In this document: piece by piece, positions 56,082 through 64,000 of the stretch
How the letters are laid out: every line of letters starts with the position of its first letter
How positions within the stretch are numbered: position 1 is the stretch's first letter
Assembly (NCBI GenBank): GCA_900541555.1
Contig: UQKE01000003.1
Location: 32,626-96,625 of the forward strand
DNA length: 64,000 nucleotides
Reading direction: 5' to 3'
Source: an uncultured Porphyromonadaceae bacterium
GTDB lineage: Bacteria > Bacteroidota > Bacteroidia > Bacteroidales > Muribaculaceae
Notes under the pieces: model-generated
Told to the model about the DNA's origin: nothing
The model's input: the letters and a program-made list of their open reading frames with translations, nothing else
Database searches by the model: none
Translations under genes and position numbers: made by a program

Positions 56082-57475
56082 ACCCAACCAAACTTATACC
56101 AATCTACGGCTAAAAAGATTGCTGCAACAATCGTAATCAAAAAATGGCAAGCCAATATATGCCACATTATTGCTTTATTATGAAGCATTAAAGCAGAAAC
56201 ACATGAAGCAAAAGCTGTCGCAATAACATAAGGCACAATCCGACATGCCGAATAACTAAAAAGGCCAAATCGAGGAATAATGCAAAAGTAAAGAACCAAC
56301 ATTAATCCTTGCGTAAATAATTGCATATAAAACACATAGCTTTGCCTCTTCAATGAATTGAAAACTTTCTCATACATTGCAAACATGAAGCTAAAAGGCA
56401 AGAAAAATATCATTGTCGACAAAATCCGAGCCGTAATTGACATTGCCGACATGTCATAATTCCCCCACGAAAACAACAAATCAATTATAGGGTCGCTCAA
56501 TAAAAAAATGCCAATTGCCACAATTGCCAAACCTGCCGAAACACTTGTCATTAGCCTTTTTATTAATCGAGAAAGTTCTGATAGCTGATTGGATGAAACC
56601 AAATTATTGATCTTTATGGCCATCACATTTGTGATTTGAGCCACGAGAAAGATACTCGGAATTGAAATCAACTTATTGGCAAAATTGATTGCCGTCAAAG
56701 TACCCGATGGCAATTGGGAAAATAAATTTTGCGGCACATAAAGCGCAACCAAATAAACCGCATGCCCGACTTGCGCATAAATGCTACTTCCCAAAATGCT
56801 TTTTACACGGCCGACAGGGCGTATAAAAAATTCCCATTTTAACAGTTTGCGCATGAAATACGTAAAAATCACCAGATTAACCACATATCCAACGATCAAT
56901 CCCAACGCAACGACATTGATTCCCAACGAATCATGAAAAAGCACAATAAACGCCACGCCGCATACGTAATTGACCAACGTAATCAAATTGGGCGCTGTGA
57001 AATATTTATAAGAAGCCAGAATCTCCGACATGATAGTGACCACGATGTTCAAGAAAATAATCGGCAAGCACCAACGTATCAACGTGATATTGTCCGCTAT
57101 CACCTCCGTTGGAAATTCGGAAATGAAAGCAAACACCCTCCCCGTGTCAAACAACGACAACAGGACAAGAAGCGCGCCGACCACGACATAAAACTGAATG
57201 TAGGTATTAAGAAACTGCTTTGACTTCTCGTCGCTTTCCCTCACCCGGATTTTCATTCCTTCCGGAATAAGAACAGCCGTCGTGAAATTCAAAAAGAAAT
57301 ACGACAAGAACAATATGATATTATAGGTGAAAAAAAACACATCGGTATCCGAATGTGTTCCAAAATAAAAGCCTATCAGCCATTGTTGTAGAAAAGCCAC
57401 GGATTTTCCACCGACATTGAACAATGATGAACTGATAATGCCCCGCCTATAATTTTCGCTCTTCAACAAATGCAT
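56078..57475 (-). CDS. MurJ/Wzx-like polysaccharide flippase
   Basis: 465 aa with about 14 membrane helices. The opening NYRRGIISSSLFNVGGKSVAFLQ and the stretches DTDVFFFTYNIILFL and MFAMYEKVFNSLKRQSYVF place it in the MVF (MurJ-like) branch of the MOP exporter superfamily. It would flip lipid-linked repeat units, completing the Wzy-type pathway. It is the only capsule gene on the minus strand and is clearly more AT-rich than its neighbours, which suggests separate acquisition. A housekeeping MurJ is less likely given context. Confidence 0.85.
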   Translation of the reverse strand: MHLLKSENYRRGIISSSLFNVGGKSVAFLQQWLIGFYFGTHSDTDVFFFTYNIILFLSYFFLNFTTAVLIPEGMKIRVRESDEKSKQFLNTYIQFYVVVGALLVLLSLFDTGRVFAFISEFPTEVIADNITLIRWCLPIIFLNIVVTIMSEILASYKYFTAPNLITLVNYVCGVAFIVLFHDSLGINVVALGLIVGYVVNLVIFTYFMRKLLKWEFFIRPVGRVKSILGSSIYAQVGHAVYLVALYVPQNLFSQLPSGTLTAINFANKLISIPSIFLVAQITNVMAIKINNLVSSNQLSELSRLIKRLMTSVSAGLAIVAIGIFLLSDPIIDLLFSWGNYDMSAMSITARILSTMIFFLPFSFMFAMYEKVFNSLKRQSYVFYMQLFTQGLMLVLYFCIIPRFGLFSYSACRIVPYVIATAFASCVSALMLHNKAIMWHILACHFLITIVAAIFLAVDWYKFGWV

Positions 57476-57579
57476 TAACTATAGATTTTTATAGGAATTC
57501 AAAATTCAAACTACACAAACAAGCGATGTTACGACTTTTAATATTCCCATTTATCCATCAATATTCCTTTTTACGAAAC

Positions 57580-57587
57580 AAAAGTAA
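57580..57587 (-). promoter_or_regulatory. -7 box for the flippase gene
   Basis: The minus strand reads TACTTTTG followed by TTTCG; the predicted leader is about 98 nt. Confidence 0.45.
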
Positions 57588-57771
57588 TATCTTTTCCGCA
57601 CGATAGCAATTATATCCCTCAATATGTCGGCAATTCGTTGCATCATGCAATCGTTAAATCAACTTCATTAGCACCATAAAAGTGCTAATTTTCAAAAAAA
57701 TATCATTCACTGCATAATAAACGGCCGACGTTCAACGTTTCAATTTTGTAACACCTAAAAACCGTCTGCCT
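57588..57771. other. AT-rich intergenic stretch with one hairpin
   Basis: TTAGCAC pairs with GTGCTAA at 57668-57688. CAATTTTG at 57741-57748 (one mismatch to TAnnTTTG) could be the -7 box for the 52-aa gene. Nothing else is recognised. Confidence 0.35.
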
Positions 57772-57930
57772 ATGCAAAAAAACTCTACGCTTTTACTTAA
57801 TGAAAAACGCAGCATGGCATCAGCTGCAAAACCAAAAAAATCAACAATCGAATTTTTAAAACAATTTGCAAGAGCATACAGTTACGAGCCACGGATGCCA
57901 TACCGTTTGGGCGGCTTCATTGCAAATTAA
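57772..57930 (+). CDS. Small conserved-type protein of 52 aa
   Basis: The frame from ATG 57772 to TAA 57930 gives a peptide beginning MQKNSTLLLNEKRSM. It has a central helix-like TIEFLKQFARAYSYEP and ends RLGGFIAN. I recall short Bacteroidales proteins with the same pattern (basic N-terminus, FLKQFARAY, ending in a Gly-rich hydrophobic tail), though I cannot name the family. An intrinsic terminator starts 10 nt after the stop, making a complete mini-transcription unit. The hydrophobic-aromatic C-terminus and basic start could fit a membrane-associating peptide or a secreted signal; that is inference. Confidence 0.6.
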   Translation: MQKNSTLLLNEKRSMASAAKPKKSTIEFLKQFARAYSYEPRMPYRLGGFIAN

Positions 57931-57939
57931 GAGAAACAG

Positions 57940-57971
57940 GAAGGTGTGCCGGAAAGCGCACCTTCTTTTTT
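57940..57971 (+). terminator. Intrinsic terminator of the 52-aa gene
   Basis: GAAGGTGTGC pairs with GCGCACCTTC around CGGAAA, followed by TTTTTT and ATGC. The stem and tail are nearly the same as the terminator at 14433-14466 read on the minus strand. Confidence 0.88.
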
Positions 57972-58139
57972 ATGCACCACAAGAACACTTTCTGCCTCAC
58001 TGCAAGCTTCCCCTAACAGCAACACAGGGAAGACATTGCCGGCAGCGGCCTATGGTTGAGAGTATCATTTTCGGCAGAAATAATCTTTGCGGATTATATC
58101 GGAGCCCTACCCCGCGCATGGGAGCAAACGCTTCTTAGT
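57972..58139 (-). repeat. Intergenic repeat module, copy 2 (inverted relative to copy 1)
   Basis: Read on the minus strand it shows, in order, CCCATG, GGGTAG, an ATAATC/GATTAT hairpin (58080-58097) with CCGCAA in the loop, and TCAACCATAGGCCG (58059-58046). This is the same order as at 14139-14290, but the 75-bp promoter-type repeat is missing between them. The hairpin may serve to end the transcript from the hydrolase gene at 58140. Confidence 0.5.
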
Positions 58140-58901
58140 TCAAGGAATCCTGACTATTTCCGTATCGTAGGCCGGTTCCACATTGTCGGGCAGCAGGCGC
58201 GACGTCGCGGCATGAAGCCCGAAACCGTCGCTCATGTGAATCAGATAAGCTCTGCGGGGTGCCGCCTTGCGAATCACTTCGAGTGTTTCCGGCAAGCTGA
58301 AATGCGACAAATGCGGCGTCATCCGAAGCGCGTTGATCACGAGCGTGTCCACACCGCGAATCCGCTCCATTGTCGCCGGACCGATGAAATTGGCATCGGT
58401 GATGTAAGCAAGATTGCCTATGCGATAGCCAAACACAGGCAAACGATAGTGCATCACAGGCAACGGCTCGATTTCAACGCCGCCCACCGAAAAAGGCGTT
58501 TCCGCCAATGGATGCAACTCGAAATGAGGCACGCCGGGATAAGGATGCTCATTGAAGCAATATGGGATGCGTGATTCGATGTCGCGCAACACATTTGGCT
58601 GCGCATATACGGGAAAAGGCTTGTGGCGGCAATAGGGCCGCAAATCGTCCATGCCGCCCACATGGTCGTAATGGCTATGCGTCAGCAACAATGCGTCAAG
58701 CCCGATATCCGAGGCACGAAGCATTTGCGTGCGAAAATCGGGACTGCAATCAATCAGCAATCGCAAGCCGCCGACACGTACAATCGACGAGCAGCGCAAT
58801 CGCCGGTCGCGCGGATCCGACGAGCGGCACACCTCGCAATCGCATCCTATCTGCGGCACGCCTGTCGATGTGCCCGTTCCCAAAAACTCAATTTCTACCA
58901 T
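58140..58901 (-). CDS. PhnP-like metallo-beta-lactamase-fold hydrolase
   Basis: 253 aa. The metal motif is THSHYDHVGG with H75, H77, D79 and H80. N-terminal GCDCEVCRSSDPRDRR carries the Cys set that binds an extra zinc in PhnP-type phosphodiesterases, and LGTGTSTGVPQIGC is the typical start. Relatives hydrolyse cyclic phosphates or nucleotide derivatives. No phn genes are nearby, so the cellular substrate is open. It starts 2 nt after the lipoprotein gene and closes the operon. Confidence 0.88.
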   Translation of the reverse strand: MVEIEFLGTGTSTGVPQIGCDCEVCRSSDPRDRRLRCSSIVRVGGLRLLIDCSPDFRTQMLRASDIGLDALLLTHSHYDHVGGMDDLRPYCRHKPFPVYAQPNVLRDIESRIPYCFNEHPYPGVPHFELHPLAETPFSVGGVEIEPLPVMHYRLPVFGYRIGNLAYITDANFIGPATMERIRGVDTLVINALRMTPHLSHFSLPETLEVIRKAAPRRAYLIHMSDGFGLHAATSRLLPDNVEPAYDTEIVRIP

Positions 58902-58903
58902 CG

Positions 58904-59818
58904 CTATTGCCTGTACTGCGTCAGCAACCCATTTTCAAACACCAGCATCACGCCATTGACGTAGACCCAGCGTTCGTACAATCCGGCCCGAGTCGGCATG
59001 CGGTCGATCGTCCTCGGCGCGCCCAACGAAAGCGAGCATTCCTCTTTCGTCATGCCTTTCTTCACCTTTCCGTTGACAATCAACTTCCAATTGTCATCCG
59101 AAATCGACCGGTAATGCTTCCGGATGTCGCTGAAAGAAAATAATTTTCCAAATGTCATATTGCGCACCGACGAAGTGGCCGACGACATAAACACGCCGGA
59201 ATTTCGCCCGTCGCACTCAAACGCCACATAAAAAGGATAGACGGCATCCCCCGGCGTCACGTCCGTCACCCTCACCGCCACATAGCGCACGCCGCGTTCG
59301 GCAGTGCCGTCGGGACGACGCCAATCCGACGTCTTGATATACAATTCCTTGCCGCGAAGCATGCTGTCGACCTGCTCCACGAAATCCATGTCGGTCATGA
59401 AAGGCACGAGATATTGTGCGGGGGTTTCTTCCAGCTCGCGAAATGTCTTTCCCGTGTCGTAGCGATACTCGCGTTGCCCGTCGGAAAACACCAACACGGC
59501 TTCCTCCGTATTGTCGATCTGCCGGAACGACTCGCTGCCGACGTAACGCAACGTAGAGCCTTGCAGGCTGTCAGTTTGCGGACTGAAAATCAAACGGATA
59601 TTATTGTCGGCCACATAAAACTGTTTTCCTTCCTGCCACGACGCGTAAGGCGCCGGAACTATCGAGTCCAAAAACGCGTCCTCGGCCGTGCGTTCGCCCG
59701 CCCGTGCTTTTTCCACGTCTTTTTCCGAAATATGCCCCGTATTTTCTATGCCGGTGAAACACGACGAAAACATCGCTACCGACAGCATGCATCCTATTCC
59801 TAATATCGCCGATTTCAT
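58904..59818 (-). CDS. Lipoprotein with BamE/SmpA-like C-terminal domain
   Basis: 304 aa with a lipoprotein signal ending AMFSSC. Residues about 30-225 are an uncharacterised mixed alpha/beta region. The last 60 residues (LIVNGKVKKGMTKEECSLSLGAP, then YERWVYVNGVMLVFENG) have the KKGMTKEEV-type helix and beta pattern of the BamE/SmpA fold. It is probably tethered to the outer membrane, facing the periplasm. Function is unknown; the BamE-like tail alone does not prove a role in barrel assembly. It lies 41 nt after fcl. Confidence 0.72.
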   Translation of the reverse strand: MKSAILGIGCMLSVAMFSSCFTGIENTGHISEKDVEKARAGERTAEDAFLDSIVPAPYASWQEGKQFYVADNNIRLIFSPQTDSLQGSTLRYVGSESFRQIDNTEEAVLVFSDGQREYRYDTGKTFRELEETPAQYLVPFMTDMDFVEQVDSMLRGKELYIKTSDWRRPDGTAERGVRYVAVRVTDVTPGDAVYPFYVAFECDGRNSGVFMSSATSSVRNMTFGKLFSFSDIRKHYRSISDDNWKLIVNGKVKKGMTKEECSLSLGAPRTIDRMPTRAGLYERWVYVNGVMLVFENGLLTQYRQ

Positions 59819-59859
59819 CGTGCTGCAATATCAAATTTATACATTGCCGACGGGGTGAA

Positions 59860-60930
59860 TTAATGTTCCAAATACCAACGGTAGAGTGTCTCTATGCCGT
59901 CTTCCAATTCCATTTTATGCCGCCATCCGAGAGCATGAAGTTTCGAAACGTCGGTCAGTTTCCGCATCGTTCCGTCGGGCTTGGTCGCGTCCCAGCGAAT
60001 CTCGCCGGCAAACCCGACAGCCTGCTTCACCAATTCTGCCGTGCGGACTATCGTAGTCTCTACTCCGCTCCCGATATTGATGTGGCAATTGCGCGTTTCC
60101 GGCGCTGTGCCTTTCAACTGCTCGAAATCCACATGTTCCATGATGTAGACCGACGCATCCGCCATGTCTTCGCTCCACAAAAATTCCCTGACGGGCTTTC
60201 CCGTGCCCCAAAGGTTCAACACGCCGATGCCTATGCCGAAACGCTCCAGCATCGCGTCGACCTCTTCATCAGCCGCCGTCCCGTCCAACGTCCCGACCGG
60301 ACGCTTGTCCAAGTCTTTACGCAATCCTTCGCGGTCGTTCTCCATGCGCAAGCGGGCAAGATGCATTTTCCGTATCATCGCCGGCAGCACATGGCTTCGT
60401 TCGAGATCGAAATTGTCATTGGGCCCGTAAAGGTTGGTGGGCATGACGGCTATGTAGTTCGTGCCATATTGCAAATTGAAACTCTCGCACATTTTCAAGC
60501 CTGCAATTTTCGCAATGGCATACGGCTCGTTGGTCCATTCCAACGGAGAAGTGAGCAACGCATCCTCCGGAATGGGTTGCGGAGCTTCGCGCGGATAAAT
60601 GCACGTGCTGCCAAGAAACAGCAATTTTTTCACGCCATGGCGGAAACTTTCGCCTATCACATTCTGCTGTATCTGCAAATTGCGGTAAATGAAATCGGCG
60701 CGATAGATGCTGTTTGCCATGATTCCGCCCACGAAAGCAGCTGCAAGAACGACATATTCCGGACGTTCCGCGTCGAAAAACCGCTTCACGGCCACACCGT
60801 CGAGCAAGTCGAGTTCGGCATGCGTGCGGCCTACAAGATTCGTATATCCTTTCGCCTTTAAATTGTTCCAAATGGCAGAACCCACAAGCCCGCGATGCCC
60901 TGCCACGTATATTTTAGCATTCTTTTCCAT
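59860..60930 (-). CDS. fcl: GDP-L-fucose synthase
   Basis: 356 aa from the ATG at 60930 (a TTG 12 nt earlier is less likely). The nucleotide-binding start KIYVAGHRGLVGSAIW, the catalytic Tyr/Lys pair in NEPYAIAKIAG, and FLGSTCIYP are the marks of Fcl/WcaG. It converts GDP-4-keto-6-deoxy-mannose, the product of the upstream gmd, to GDP-L-fucose in two steps (epimerisation and NADPH reduction). It begins 8 nt after the gmd stop. Confidence 0.96.
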   Translation of the reverse strand: MEKNAKIYVAGHRGLVGSAIWNNLKAKGYTNLVGRTHAELDLLDGVAVKRFFDAERPEYVVLAAAFVGGIMANSIYRADFIYRNLQIQQNVIGESFRHGVKKLLFLGSTCIYPREAPQPIPEDALLTSPLEWTNEPYAIAKIAGLKMCESFNLQYGTNYIAVMPTNLYGPNDNFDLERSHVLPAMIRKMHLARLRMENDREGLRKDLDKRPVGTLDGTAADEEVDAMLERFGIGIGVLNLWGTGKPVREFLWSEDMADASVYIMEHVDFEQLKGTAPETRNCHINIGSGVETTIVRTAELVKQAVGFAGEIRWDATKPDGTMRKLTDVSKLHALGWRHKMELEDGIETLYRWYLEH

Positions 60931-60938
60931 GACGATTC

Positions 60939-62030
60939 TCAAATTTGCGTGTCGGAGTCGTGACGGCGTGTGCGTATCATTTCCATGTCGTGGTCGGTCA
61001 TGATGCGCACAAGCTCCTCAAACGTCGTTTTCCGCGGATTCCAGCCAAGCACGGTGCGCGCCTTTGTCGGGTCGCCCAACAATTGTTCCACTTCGCACGG
61101 ACGGAAATATTTCGGATCCACCTCTACCAAAACGCGACCATTGGCCTCGTCAATGCCTTTCTCGTCGATGCCGCTCCCTTCCCAGCGCAACGCGATGCCG
61201 GCATGGCGGAATGCCAATTCCGTAAACTCGCGCACGGAATGGTATTCGCCGGTGGCAATGACAAAATCGTCGGGCGTGTCCTGCTGCAACATCAGCCACA
61301 TGCATTCCACATAGTCGCGGGCATAGCCCCAATCGCGGCGGGCATTGAGGTTGCCGAGATACAATTTGTCCTGCAATCCGGCAGCGATGCGAGCCACCGC
61401 AAGCGTGATTTTGCGTGTGACGAACGTTTCGCCCCGACGTTCGCTTTCATGATTGAACAATATGCCGTTGACTGCATACATTCCGTAACTTTCGCGATAG
61501 TTTTTCGTGATCCAGAAGCCATAAAGTTTGGCGCATCCATACGGACTGCGCGGATAGAAAGGCGTCGTTTCCCGTTGCGGTATTTCTTGCACTTGCCCGA
61601 ACAATTCCGACGTGCTGGCTTGGTAAATGCGCGTCTTTCCGCCAAGGCCGAGCATCCTGACGGCTTCCAGCAGCCGCAACGTCCCGACGGCGTCGGTGTC
61701 GGCCGTGTATTCCGACACTTCGAACGACACTTTCACGTGGCTTTGCGCGGCAAGATTGTAGATTTCGTCCGGCTGCAGTTCCTGAATAATGCGGATGAGC
61801 GAACTGGAATCGGTCATGTCGCCATAGTGCAAATTGATGAGCCGTTTGCGTTTCATGTCGCGCACCCATTCGTCGAAATACAAATGCTCGATGCGCCCCG
61901 TGTTGAACGACGAGCTGCGGCGAATGATGCCATGCACTTCATATCCCTTGTCCAAAAGGAATTCGGCGAGGAAAGAACCGTCCTGCCCCGTAATGCCTGT
62001 TATTAAAGCAACTTTCTGTTTCTTGTCCAT
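60939..62030 (-). CDS. gmd: GDP-mannose 4,6-dehydratase
   Basis: 363 aa. [18 protein letters not shown] is the Rossmann motif, [13 protein letters not shown] the Gmd signature, and [14 protein letters not shown] the YxxxK pair. It removes water from GDP-mannose to form GDP-4-keto-6-deoxy-mannose for Fcl. Its ATG shares one base with the stop of the HAD gene (TAATG). Confidence 0.96.
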   Translation of the reverse strand: MDKKQKVALITGITGQDGSFLAEFLLDKGYEVHGIIRRSSSFNTGRIEHLYFDEWVRDMKRKRLINLHYGDMTDSSSLIRIIQELQPDEIYNLAAQSHVKVSFEVSEYTADTDAVGTLRLLEAVRMLGLGGKTRIYQASTSELFGQVQEIPQRETTPFYPRSPYGCAKLYGFWITKNYRESYGMYAVNGILFNHESERRGETFVTRKITLAVARIAAGLQDKLYLGNLNARRDWGYARDYVECMWLMLQQDTPDDFVIATGEYHSVREFTELAFRHAGIALRWEGSGIDEKGIDEANGRVLVEVDPKYFRPCEVEQLLGDPTKARTVLGWNPRKTTFEELVRIMTDHDMEMIRTRRHDSDTQI

Positions 62031-62689
62031 TATTTTTTCCTTTCAATTTTTTCAATGAGTTCCGGCAATTCCGACAAGGCATCGACGGCATATTGCGCCG
62101 GCCTGCCTCCCGCTTGCGGATGGATGTTGCGCCCATCGTCTTTCAGGCAGATCGTTGTCCACCCCAAACGCTCCGGCTGTTCGAAATCTTTTGCCGGATT
62201 GTCGCCCACATAAACATACCGTTGCGCCGGATAGGCATCCTCGATGCGCCGGAAATTGTCGGGGCTGTGCTTGTCGGCGCCTGTTTCTTCCGAAATAACC
62301 ACGTCGCTGTTGTCGAAAAAGGCTGCCAACCCCAACGCTTCTATTTTGTTGCGTTGCGTCTGCGACCGCCCGTCGGTGACCAAGCAAAGCCGGTGTCCCG
62401 CGTCGCGAAGCCTCCCAAGCGTGGCGGCCGTTTCGACGTCAAGCCGAATCGACGGGCGATGCCGGCGATAGGCAGCCACCAACTCTGCAATCGGCAACGT
62501 CCGCCCCGCGACACGCTGCAATGCGTCGAACGGATTTTCGCCGCGTTCCAGCGCCATGCGCATCGCTTCGTAGGCTGTCTCCTTTTCCGGCTCTCGAAGC
62601 CCGATGCTTTCCACCGTCTCCCGATAAGCGGAACAAGCGAAATCCCGTTCCTTGTAGAGCGTGTCGTCGAGGTCGAAAGCAATCACCAT
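62030..62689 (-). CDS. HAD family hydrolase
   Basis: 219 aa. Motif I is FDLDDTLY, motif II LVTDG, motif III the Lys region around [12 protein letters not shown], and motif [10 protein letters not shown]. The helical cap lies between about 20 and 85. It dephosphorylates a small phosphoester, perhaps a sugar phosphate on the way to the amino sugar or fucose donors made by adjacent genes. It is 4 nt after the aminotransferase gene and overlaps gmd by 1 nt. Confidence 0.88.
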   Translation of the reverse strand: MVIAFDLDDTLYKERDFACSAYRETVESIGLREPEKETAYEAMRMALERGENPFDALQRVAGRTLPIAELVAAYRRHRPSIRLDVETAATLGRLRDAGHRLCLVTDGRSQTQRNKIEALGLAAFFDNSDVVISEETGADKHSPDNFRRIEDAYPAQRYVYVGDNPAKDFEQPERLGWTTICLKDDGRNIHPQAGGRPAQYAVDALSELPELIEKIERKK

Positions 62690-62693
62690 GAGC

Positions 62694-63830
62694 CTATTTC
62701 TTTTCGAAAAACGACTTTATATTGTCGGCCACATAATGCAGCTCTTCTTCTGTCAATCCGCTGCCGCTGGGCAAGCACAAGCCGATGTCGAACAAACGTT
62801 CGCAACAATCGCCGCCATAATAAGGAGCCGCCTCGTAGACCGGCTGCATGTGCATCGGTCGCCAAAGCCGGCGCGATTCTATGCCTGCTTCGAGCAAGTG
62901 GCAACGCAATTCTTCCGGCGTTTTTCCAGTCGAAGGGGCTATGGTAATCGTCGTCAGCCAAAAATTCGATCGGAAATCGGGCGACGGATTTTGCTGCACG
63001 CCGACACCCGCTATGCCCGACAGCTCCCGAGTGTAAAAATCATGAATGGCGCGACGCAATTCCACATGCTCCTGCAAAGCGTCCATCTGCCCGCAGCCGA
63101 TGGCCGCGCTCACGTTGCTCAACCTGTAATTGTAGCCTATCACCTTGTGATAGTAGTAAGGCACCGGCTCACGCGCTTGCGTGGCGTAAAACTTCACGCG
63201 CTCGGCCTCCTCCTTCGTATGGCAAACGAGCGCGCCGCCTCCCGAGGTGGTGATGACCTTGTTGCCATTGAAGCTCAAACACCCGTATGCGCCCATCGTG
63301 CCGCATTTTCGTCCCTTGTACTCCGAGCCGAGGGCTTCCGCGGCATCTTCCACCACCGGAATGCCGTAACGCTTGCCGATTGCTAATATTTCATCCATTT
63401 TTGCCGGCATCCCATAGAGCGACACCGAAATAATCGCCTTCGGATAACGTCCCGTCTGCCGCTTGCGGTCGATTATCGCTTCTTCCAAACAAGCGGGCGA
63501 CATGTTCCATGTGTCGGGTTCACTGTCGACAAACACCGGATTCGCGCCTTGATAGCGCACCGGATTCGCGCTTGCTGCAAATGTGAACGACTGGCATACC
63601 ACCTCGTCGCCTTCCGAAACGCCAAGAGCCACCAATGCCAAATGGATTGCGGCCGTGCCGGCACTCAACGCCACCACTTGCGGCGCGTCCAAATAGCGTT
63701 CCAACCGATGTTCGAATTCGTCGACCTCCGGTCCAAGCGGCACTATCCATTCCGTTTGCAAGGCCTTGTCGACCCACTTTTTTTCCGTGCCGCTCATATG
63801 AACGTACGACAATAAAATTTTTGGTTTCAT
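62694..63830 (-). CDS. DegT/DnrJ/EryC1/StrS sugar aminotransferase
   Basis: 378 aa from the ATG at 63830, preceded by AGGAAAAGAG. PLP-binding features are ALSAGTAAIHLAL, VVEDAAEALGSEYKG and the Schiff-base Lys in FNGNKVITTSGGGALV. The C-terminal SNFWLTTI and RRLWRPMHMQP are typical of the PglE/Per-like group that aminates keto sugars on nucleotide carriers. The Gmd product GDP-4-keto-6-deoxy-mannose is a possible substrate (as for Per, giving perosamine), as is a UDP-keto sugar made elsewhere. It is first in a six-gene operon reading to 58140. Confidence 0.92.
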   Translation of the reverse strand: MKPKILLSYVHMSGTEKKWVDKALQTEWIVPLGPEVDEFEHRLERYLDAPQVVALSAGTAAIHLALVALGVSEGDEVVCQSFTFAASANPVRYQGANPVFVDSEPDTWNMSPACLEEAIIDRKRQTGRYPKAIISVSLYGMPAKMDEILAIGKRYGIPVVEDAAEALGSEYKGRKCGTMGAYGCLSFNGNKVITTSGGGALVCHTKEEAERVKFYATQAREPVPYYYHKVIGYNYRLSNVSAAIGCGQMDALQEHVELRRAIHDFYTRELSGIAGVGVQQNPSPDFRSNFWLTTITIAPSTGKTPEELRCHLLEAGIESRRLWRPMHMQPVYEAAPYYGGDCCERLFDIGLCLPSGSGLTEEELHYVADNIKSFFEKK

Positions 63831-63849
63831 CTCTTTTCCTTTCAAAGAA

Positions 63850-63857
63850 CAAAGGTA
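63850..63857 (-). promoter_or_regulatory. -7 box of the DegT-gmd-fcl operon
   Basis: The minus strand reads TACCTTTG. With transcription starting about 6 nt later, the leader would be only 10-15 nt and contains the AGGAAAAGAG purine tract. Confidence 0.6.
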
Positions 63858-63924
63858 ATGCAAATCGAGAGCAGAAGAAATGAATTCATTCATTTTCTTA
63901 TGCCGAGATGCAGCTTAGCTTATT
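63850..63924 (-). repeat. 75-bp promoter-type repeat, tandem copy 1
   Basis: Joined end to end with the copy at 63925. On the minus strand it ends CTCGATTTGCAT-TACCTTTG, placing a -7 box at 63857-63850, about 20 nt before the DegT start. Conserved flanks (CCGAG, CAAAGGTA) surround a palindromic core AAATGAATTCATTCATTT. Confidence 0.8.
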
Positions 63925-64000
63925 CAAAGGTAGTGAAAGCCGAGTGAAGAACAATCAAACTTGTTTGAAATTGTTATTCCGAGGCGCATCCTGCCTTATT
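63925..64000 (-). repeat. 76-bp promoter-type repeat, tandem copy 2 (reaches the window edge)
   Basis: It has the same flanks as copy 1, with core CAAACTTGTTTG nested in AACAAT and ATTGTT. A second TACCTTTG lies at 63932-63925 on the minus strand. More copies may continue outside the window. Confidence 0.78.

Noticed and set aside
56078..57475. Housekeeping MurJ lipid II flippase
   Set aside because: It belongs to the same superfamily branch, but its place in a capsule locus and its differing base composition favour a locus-specific flippase.

Overview
The window comes from a member of the Bacteroidota, most likely a gut or oral Bacteroidales. Muribaculaceae-like is my guess but is not proven. 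Support for this: two proteins end in type IX secretion (T9SS) sorting domains; complex I is the form with fused NuoCD and no NuoEFG; the F-ATPase gene order (D-C-B-E-F-H-A-G) and the long signal-peptide-bearing subunit a are typical of the phylum; there are DUF4922, DUF6377, DUF1343 and golvesin-domain proteins; and promoters carry the Bacteroidota -7 box TAnnTTTG. I see no rRNA, tRNA, CRISPR array or insertion sequence.

Layout. (1) 1-13949, minus strand: a tight operon for peptidoglycan salvage. In transcription order it encodes a secreted amidase with a golvesin domain, a double-domain GT2, a DUF4922 HIT-like protein, a SpoIID/LytB protein, an AmpG-like transporter, the NamZ-type exo-muramidase, a D-lactate dehydrogenase-type flavo/Fe-S protein, a DUF5009 membrane protein (related, I believe, to the MurNAc transporter MurT) and a BadF-type sugar kinase (MurK-like) that runs off the left edge. 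(2) 13950-14490: an intergenic repeat module. (3) 14491-20417, minus: three secreted proteins, two with T9SS tails (phosphodiester glycosidase, PD40 propeller, Amidase_3). (4) 20584-37594, minus: nuoA-B-CD-H, then the complete atpDCBEFHAG operon, then nuoI-J-K-L-M-N, all co-directional. The ATP synthase operon sits inside the complex I operon.

(5) 37859-40969, plus: a TonB-dependent receptor and a lipoprotein. A perfect 22-bp-arm palindrome separates them from (6) a WG-repeat gene on the minus strand that is split by one in-frame TAA and has a roughly 380-nt structured leader. (7) A MATE transporter (minus) and a divergent DUF6377 membrane regulator (plus). (8) 47318-57475: a capsule/exopolysaccharide locus with an OPX lipoprotein, a Wzy-like polymerase, a Wzz/Wzc-like protein whose kinase domain has lost its Walker motifs, two GT4 enzymes, an acyltransferase, a radical SAM/SPASM protein and, on the opposite strand, an AT-rich flippase. 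(9) A 52-aa mini-gene with its own terminator at 57772. (10) 58140-63830, minus: DegT aminotransferase, HAD phosphatase, gmd, fcl, a BamE-like lipoprotein and a PhnP-like hydrolase. This makes GDP-fucose and probably feeds the glycan locus. A tandem 75-bp repeat carrying TACCTTTG promoter boxes lies upstream of it at the right edge.

The themes are cell-envelope turnover, surface glycan synthesis and anaerobic respiration. The observations I rate highest are the nested nuo/atp operon, the salvage operon that links muramic acid recycling to D-lactate oxidation, the tandem repeat whose hairpin cores differ in sequence yet keep pairing, and the nonsense-split WG gene.
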